Shown here piece by piece: positions 41,051 through 64,000 of a DNA stretch of 64,000 nt. How positions within the stretch are numbered: position 1 is the first letter of the stretch; every line of letters starts with the position of its first letter. The notes below the pieces were generated by a model. It was not told where the DNA came from. It searched no databases and worked only from the letters and a program-made list of their open reading frames with translations. Both the position numbers and the translations under genes were made by a program. Source of the stretch: Amorphochlora amoebiformis (Eukaryota; Cercozoa; Chlorarachniophyceae); contig BAAHQB010000036.1 of assembly GCA_054601695.1 (NCBI GenBank), forward strand, positions 186,001 through 250,000. Reading direction: 5' to 3'.

Positions 41051-41076
41051 TAGGATCCAACAAACATACAGGTCTA
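40700..41076. repeat. Copies of a 24-bp exon-edge unit, one inverted
   Basis: TTAGGATCTAACAAACATAC plus AGGTATAT occurs at about 40704-40731, 40784-40812, 40952-40980 and 41047-41077 on the plus strand and, inverted, at about 40896-40921. The first belongs to the end of the last zinc-protein exon. Each copy carries its own AG acceptor-like and GT donor-like dinucleotides, so each could be an 18-nt micro-exon. Confidence 0.85.
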
Positions 41077-41123
41077 TATACATCTAATTATATAAAATAC
41101 GTAATACTTACATACAATATTAG

Positions 41124-41195
<72 letters not shown>

Positions 41196-41197
41196 AG

Positions 41198-41266
<69 letters not shown>

Positions 41267-41329
41267 TATATATATATATATAATATATATATATATATAT
41301 TTATTAGATTATCTATTATGTTTACATAG

Positions 41330-41388
<59 letters not shown>

Positions 41389-41477
41389 GGTAATTTACAT
41401 ATATATATACATACATATATATATATATATATACTATACTATATACACATATTGGCAAATATTCCTAATTTTTCCAG

Positions 41478-41558
41478 ATTAGTATAATCACGAGCCCCTA
41501 CAAAAATTTAGCACTTGCAAAGCCTTATCTCTCTGCCATGATCAGATACGAGAGATAG
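41478..41558 (+). CDS. Candidate terminal exon (alternative 3' end of the zinc-protein gene?)
   Basis: After a good acceptor (CTAATTTTTCCAG) the frame ISIITSPYKNLALAKPYLSA, then MIRYER, runs to TAG at 41556-41558. It needs a phase-0 partner; the 18-nt micro-exon copies between 40700 and 41076 would allow joining to zinc-protein exon 40329-40394, giving an alternative C-terminus. It could also be 3' UTR of that gene. Confidence 0.35.
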   Translation: MSIITSPYKNLALAKPYLSAMIRYER

Positions 41559-42264
41559 ACCCATAGCGTGGCGAGGAACTAGCTAGATTAGTGCCTTGTA
41601 ACTTTCCGAGGCTGCCTGACAGTATGATACGTCACACGTGTTCGGTGCTGGAATACCAATCGTGCACGCAGTCATTGATATCGGGCTTAGGATTAAAAAG
41701 ACAGCATTTGATCTGTTTTTGCAGAGCCCCTGTGTAAAGTTTATTTATAATTAATTGTTATATGTGTAATTTTCATTTTAAATTCCGTCTGGACTGCTTA
41801 AACTTAGTAAATGAATTGGGGAAAGCCTAGTAACTGTATGTTACATTAAATTCAGACTCAGCTACGGTACCTATATGTGAAACTATTTAATTCATGACAA
41901 TTACTTAAGATAATTAAAAATTATCCAACTCTAGCTCTAGCTAGAAATAATACCAGATACAGCCACCATGACTCTCACAATCTTCTAGACCATTGAGTCA
42001 CGAATTAATTATATCACTGGTGTGTGTCAAGCTAGACTCCTTTAAATTTAATCCCCCGGTACTAGCGGCTAGAAGTATTAATCAGCAGCAGATTCTGTTT
42101 GAATTATCTAGACCCGACAAAGCCGCACTGGTTCTCTAGTTCTACTGAGAATCTACTCTTTTTTACTAGAGGTCGTACTCAAGATCAGCTGGTCGGTATA
42201 GCTTGTACTCTAGACCACCCAATGGCCAGTATTTTCAACTCCAATTATAGCCGAAAATTTTCAG
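41559..42264. other. Unique stretch without a confident gene
   Basis: Non-repetitive, rich in CTAG. Three short AG/GT-bounded segments (near 41990, 42112 and 42172) look exon-like but do not join in phase to the next gene without a stop, so none is called. Confidence 0.45.
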
Positions 42265-42781
42265 CAACTTGAAAAAAACATGAAGAAGCCCAATTCCTCC
42301 TCTATTTCTGTTGTGAAATCCTCACAAAAGGCGTTAGGCTCGCCCATCCCTGATCCAAAATCCAAAAAGGACGCACAAACATCCAAGCTTGGGACACGTG
42401 TAGTTTTGAATATCTAAACCACATTATGTTGATATGGATATCTTAATATAGAACACGTGTCCAAATGACACGTGCTCATGACAAGCACACCAATTTGTCG
42501 ACCCATGCTCACACATACAGCGCCCCACCGAGTGGAGCGTGGGGGTTGGAGAGCCATAACCCGCTGGATATTCGTACTGGCAGTTGTGGCAATAGTCTCA
42601 GATTTTGAGGGGTAAGGGAGAAACTCGAGGAACGGGGAGGGGCCGGGAGGGAAGGATTCTAGAAGTGTAATCTCCTAAATCATCCTTCTGATATGCCGTT
42701 GTTAGGAGGCATAGATTATACCCCCTGATGAATCAACCAGATTTAAGCCCGGATTCCTTGCCAGAGGTTGAAAGGGGATAG
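42265..42781 (+). CDS. Small Ser/Pro/Lys-rich orphan, 73 aa from the internal Met, four exons
   Basis: Exons: 42265-42397 (ATG at 42280 or a continuing upstream frame), 42521-42538, 42602-42611, 42706-42781. Phases 1, 1, 2 join to TAG at 42779-42781. Two of the exons are micro-exons of 18 and 10 nt. The product reads MKKPNSSSISVVKSSQKALG, then a basic, Pro-rich stretch, then FEGRHRLYPLMNQPDLSPDS and LPEVERG. Introns here are short and free of (TA)n. No family recognised. Confidence 0.5.
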
Positions 42782-42910
42782 ATTTTTTGTCGATTAGTAG
42801 TATACGTATCCATAAACACAGTATACGGGCTCACTTGCATAAATATACCACCTTTCAAACACATGATGGAACAAAACAACTCTAAACTCCAATGCTCTTT
42901 TTATAACTAG

Positions 42911-55096
<12,186 letters not shown>

Positions 55097-55142
55097 GCCC
55101 TAACGTCAACTCTAACCCAAACTCTTTCTCTTTTTGCAGGAC

Positions 55143-55149
55143 ACACTTT

Positions 55150-55184
<35 letters not shown>

Positions 55185-55213
55185 CTTCCTTTTTCCCTTT
55201 CTCTCTCTAGGTC

Positions 55214-55264
<51 letters not shown>

Positions 55265-55321
55265 GTCTCTCTTCCTCTCTCGCTCTGTCTCTCTCTCTCT
55301 CTCTCTTTCTCTCTTCTTCTT

Positions 55322-55368
<47 letters not shown>

Positions 55369-55405
55369 TCCTCTCTCTCTCTTCCTCTCTCTCTCTCTCT
55401 CTCTG

Positions 55406-55455
<50 letters not shown>

Positions 55456-55640
55456 TCTCTCTCTCTCTCTCTTCCTCTCTCTCTCTTTCTCTCTTGTCTC
55501 TCTCTTTTCCTCTCTCTCTATCTCTCTTCTTCTCTCTTTTTTTCTCTCTCTCTCTCTTTTCCCCTCTCTCTATCTCTCTTTCTTTCTCTCTTCTCTCTCG
55601 TTCCCCTCTTTCTCCCTCTTTCTTTCTCTCTTATTTCCTA
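55143..55640 (+). repeat. 500-bp (CT)n tract downstream of the 18-exon gene stop
   Basis: Follows CTTTTTGCAGGACACA about 45 bp after the TAA; pyrimidine on the sense strand. It may lie in the 3' UTR or a 3' UTR intron. Confidence 0.93.
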
Positions 55641-55709
55641 TAATTATATATATATATACATATACACATAATATATTTACACATTTTCTTTTGAAACTTA
55701 AGCCCTGCC

Positions 55710-59680
<3,971 letters not shown>

Positions 59681-59692
59681 TTTTCTAACACT

Positions 59693-60350
59693 AATAGTAT
59701 CACTAACAGTGCCACTAACAGTACCACTAACAGTACCACTAACAGTACCAGTAACAGTACCACTAACAGTACCACTAACAGTACCACTAACAGTACCAGT
59801 AACAGTACCAGTAGCAGTACCACTAACAGTACCACTAACAGTACCACTAACTAACAGTACCACTAACAGTACCACTAACAGTACCACTAACAGTACCACT
59901 AACAGTACCACTAACAGTACCACTAACAGTACCACTAACTAACAGTACCAGTAACAGTACCACTAACAGTACCACTAACAGTACCACTAACAGTACCAGT
60001 AACAGTACCAGTAACAGTACCAGTAAGAGTACCAGTAGCAGTACCACTAACAGTACCACTAACAGTACCACTAACAGTACCACTAACTAACAGTACCAGT
60101 AACAATACCACTAACAGTACCACTAACAGTACAACTAACAGTACCACTAACAGTACCAGTAAGAGTACCAGTAGCAGTACCACTAACAGTACCACTAACA
60201 GTACCACTAACTAACAGTACCACTAACAGTACCACTAACAGTACCACTAACAGTACCATACCACTAGCTAACAGTACCACTAACAGTACCACTAACAGTA
60301 CCACTAACAGTACCACTAACAGTACCACTAACAGTACCAGTAACAGTATT
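59693..60350 (+). repeat. 12-bp (ACTAACAGTACC)n minisatellite
   Basis: About 50 units with CCAGTAAC, AGTAGC and AGTAAGAGTACC variants and periodic 4-bp insertions (ACTAACTAACAG) at about 59848, 59936, 60085, 60208 and 60266. Open frames on both strands (NSTT, TVPL, VLLV types) arise because the unit length is a multiple of three. It is intergenic between the 104-aa orphan gene and the MYND gene. Confidence 0.95.
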
Positions 60351-60384
60351 CAAGTTGCTAATAAGACCCTTGGAAATTTTTCAG

Positions 60385-62030
<1,646 letters not shown>

Positions 62031-62398
62031 CATTAGCGCAGCGTATTCAAATATCCAGCAGCAACTTATGATATACTAGATGCAGCATTTAAATCTACCC
62101 CCTTCAAAGTTGAATTCGAGCGCTCCAATAGTATTCGGCTCGTTAAATTTAGGACGGCGATACTAGTATGTACCAGCTTGTAGTCGTGTGACAGACACAA
62201 TCCATATAACATAGCTTTTGTGTGACATTAGTGAGACTGCAAGACCACTGGCTATGGTGATACACACATATATTCACCAAGCTTCAGGCACTATCTAGAC
62301 TACACCTAGATATAATCCATTTAAGTTCTGGAATTATGTCGGAATAATTTAATTAACTATAACTTATGTCCTGGTTCAAAGTCGTAAATCTAACTAGT
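62031..62398. other. Convergent intergenic stretch
   Basis: Unique AT-rich sequence between the MYND gene stop and the stop of the last minus gene; CTAG-rich, no exon-like segment seen. Confidence 0.5.
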
Positions 62399-62943
62399 CT
62401 AGAGATCGCTGAACAAGTCGGAATCAAAAATCGCGCTCTCCTCCTCAGGCGTTACGTTTGTTACTGTAGCGGGAAGGGGGGAGGGGGTAGGGGGCTGGGG
62501 AGGGAGGAAGGATGTCCGGTGTGAAAGCACTATTTCGTTCTGTATTTTTGTGAAAGATATCGATTGTGTCGTGAGGTCTCGTTTATCGACATGGTTTGTT
62601 TTTTTTTCTCGTCCAAGATCTATTCTCTTGGAAAACAGATTCTCAGTGAATGGACCAAGGTCATCCTTTGACCTGGCTTCGGTCTGGGCTCTCCTCCAGT
62701 CGATCTCGACACCATCATTCTTGGATTCTGGATCAACAGAGGCTGCCCTGCTCGCAAACGAAATTTGAACGATGATGAGTTTGTGTATGTACTTTTATTG
62801 TTCATGTATACTTAGTGTATAGATACATATTAATTATTTACCATTTCTTATAGTATATTGTACGTGTATATAGTATATATGTGTGTGTGTATATTTACAT
62901 GTATATATATATATATTATATACATACGCATATGTGTATATAT

Positions 62944-62993
<50 letters not shown>

Positions 62994-63018
62994 AAATATA
63001 TCATACATATGTAATACA

Positions 63019-63063
<45 letters not shown>

Positions 63064-63611
63064 ATACATATACATAGTATATATATGTATATATATAAAT
63101 GTATGTGTAAATATATATATACACACACAGGCACATATATATAAATGTATATATATACCTACATATATATTATATAACATACATATGATAACATATTACA
63201 TGTTTGTGTGATATATATAACATATTTAACATATATATATATATATATATATATAATATTTATAATAAACACCCACTCTCTTCCCAACATCCCACACTAT
63301 TAGGTACAAATGTAAACATTTACACATAATGTACATAAAACTATATACAGATATACAAATATACATATACTCATATACAAATGTATTACGTATATATGTG
63401 TGTGTGTAATATGTATATATATTCTACATAAATATGAATAAATTAAACTATGTAAGTATTTCATACTTATGTACATGTATTATATATACATACATATGTG
63501 TATATGTATGTATGTATGTATATATATACATATATATATATATTTATATGTATGTATATATATATATATAACACATATTACATACATTTATATGTGTATA
63601 TACATATGCTG

Positions 63612-63644
<33 letters not shown>

Positions 63645-63964
63645 ATATAATATATGTGTGTGTAACTATATTATATATGTTTATATAATATACATATATA
63701 TATATATAGATATACATATATATATATATTATATATATTTTTATATACATACAAATTATTATTATAAATTTAAGCTCACAAAAAGATATAAATATTTACA
63801 TAACACCTGACTATTCCTTTGCTAAGTAATGCGGCCAGCCTTCCATCCACCTGTGTATGAGATGTTTAGACATGTATGCACATAAACGTATCTTTGGTAT
63901 TTTCACCTTTGCCCTCCGTGGCTTTAAGTATGTAACTGAATCCCCAACATTAGTGGCGAGCGTT
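62399..63964 (-). CDS. Orphan protein, three visible exons; 5' end beyond the window
   Basis: Minus-strand exons: 63964-63907, 63850-63812, 62791-62399 (TAG). The last exon is open for 131 codons without any Met, so a Met-based search misses it; it contains [20 protein letters not shown], a Pro-rich stretch ([17 protein letters not shown]) and the acidic tail [15 protein letters not shown]. The upstream exons read [19 protein letters not shown] and [13 protein letters not shown]. Phases are 0 and 0. The VGDSV...VDGR pattern recalls Tudor/KOW-like beta barrels, but this is weak. The acceptor of the last exon (CAATAAAAG) is poor and could be elsewhere. A plus-strand exon reading at 63950-63994 (donor GTGAGT) overlaps exon 1. 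Confidence 0.6.
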
Positions 63965-64000
63965 CTGGAAGAACGAGCAGGCGACGATGGACGTGAGTAA

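Noticed and set aside
63950-63994. Plus-strand exon ([12 protein letters not shown], donor GTGAGT) at the right edge
   Set aside because: It overlaps a minus-strand exon that joins in phase to two more exons; cannot be decided without sequence beyond the window.

Overview
The window reads as nuclear DNA of an intron-rich eukaryote. About two thirds of it is low-complexity sequence: (TA)n microsatellite, TTAGGG/CCCTAA telomere-like tracts, (GA)n/(CT)n tracts of 0.5-1.3 kb, and GTAT/TG arrays. Between these lie short unique islands, mostly 20-180 bp. Read individually they are unremarkable, but nearly all are bounded by AG on one side and GT on the other, and their reading phases join across the repeats. 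I therefore read them as exons, and the repeats as introns. All three stop codons are used as stops (standard code). TTAGGG tracts, GT-AG introns and 3-18 exons per gene point to a protist or alga; a chlorarachniophyte such as Bigelowiella would fit, but that is a guess. No prokaryotic, organellar, viral or transposase gene was seen.

Layout: a partial + gene end (3-140); a five-exon - gene (1760-281); a + single-domain rhodanese (about 1891-7311), head-to-head with the previous gene; a - membrane-anchored orphan (11244-7875); a + orphan with GAADV repeats (13804-15846); a + secreted orphan (16684-21994, nine exons); a + 74-aa orphan (22905-23412); a - family 25 glycosyltransferase of at least 16 exons (36430-24176), head-to-head with a + Cys-rich zinc-binding protein (36715-40706, 11 exons); a small + orphan (42265-42781); a + gene with 18 exons visible (42911-55096); a + orphan (55710-59680); a + MYND-finger gene (about 60385-62030); and a - orphan running off the right edge (63964-62399). 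Only the rhodanese, GT25, MYND protein and the general class of the Cys-rich protein are recognised; the rest are new to me. There is no operon-like logic.

The striking feature is gene architecture. Introns are built of (TA)n running from GTATAT to TATAG, or of telomere-like repeats that themselves supply splice sites (G|GTTAGGG donors, CCCTAG acceptors). Around at least ten exons, fragments of the exon edge with its splice site are duplicated into the neighbouring (TA)n. Copies upstream of an exon carry acceptor plus exon start; copies downstream carry exon end plus donor. Exon joins were made by hand from phase and GT-AG rules, so individual boundaries need transcript data.
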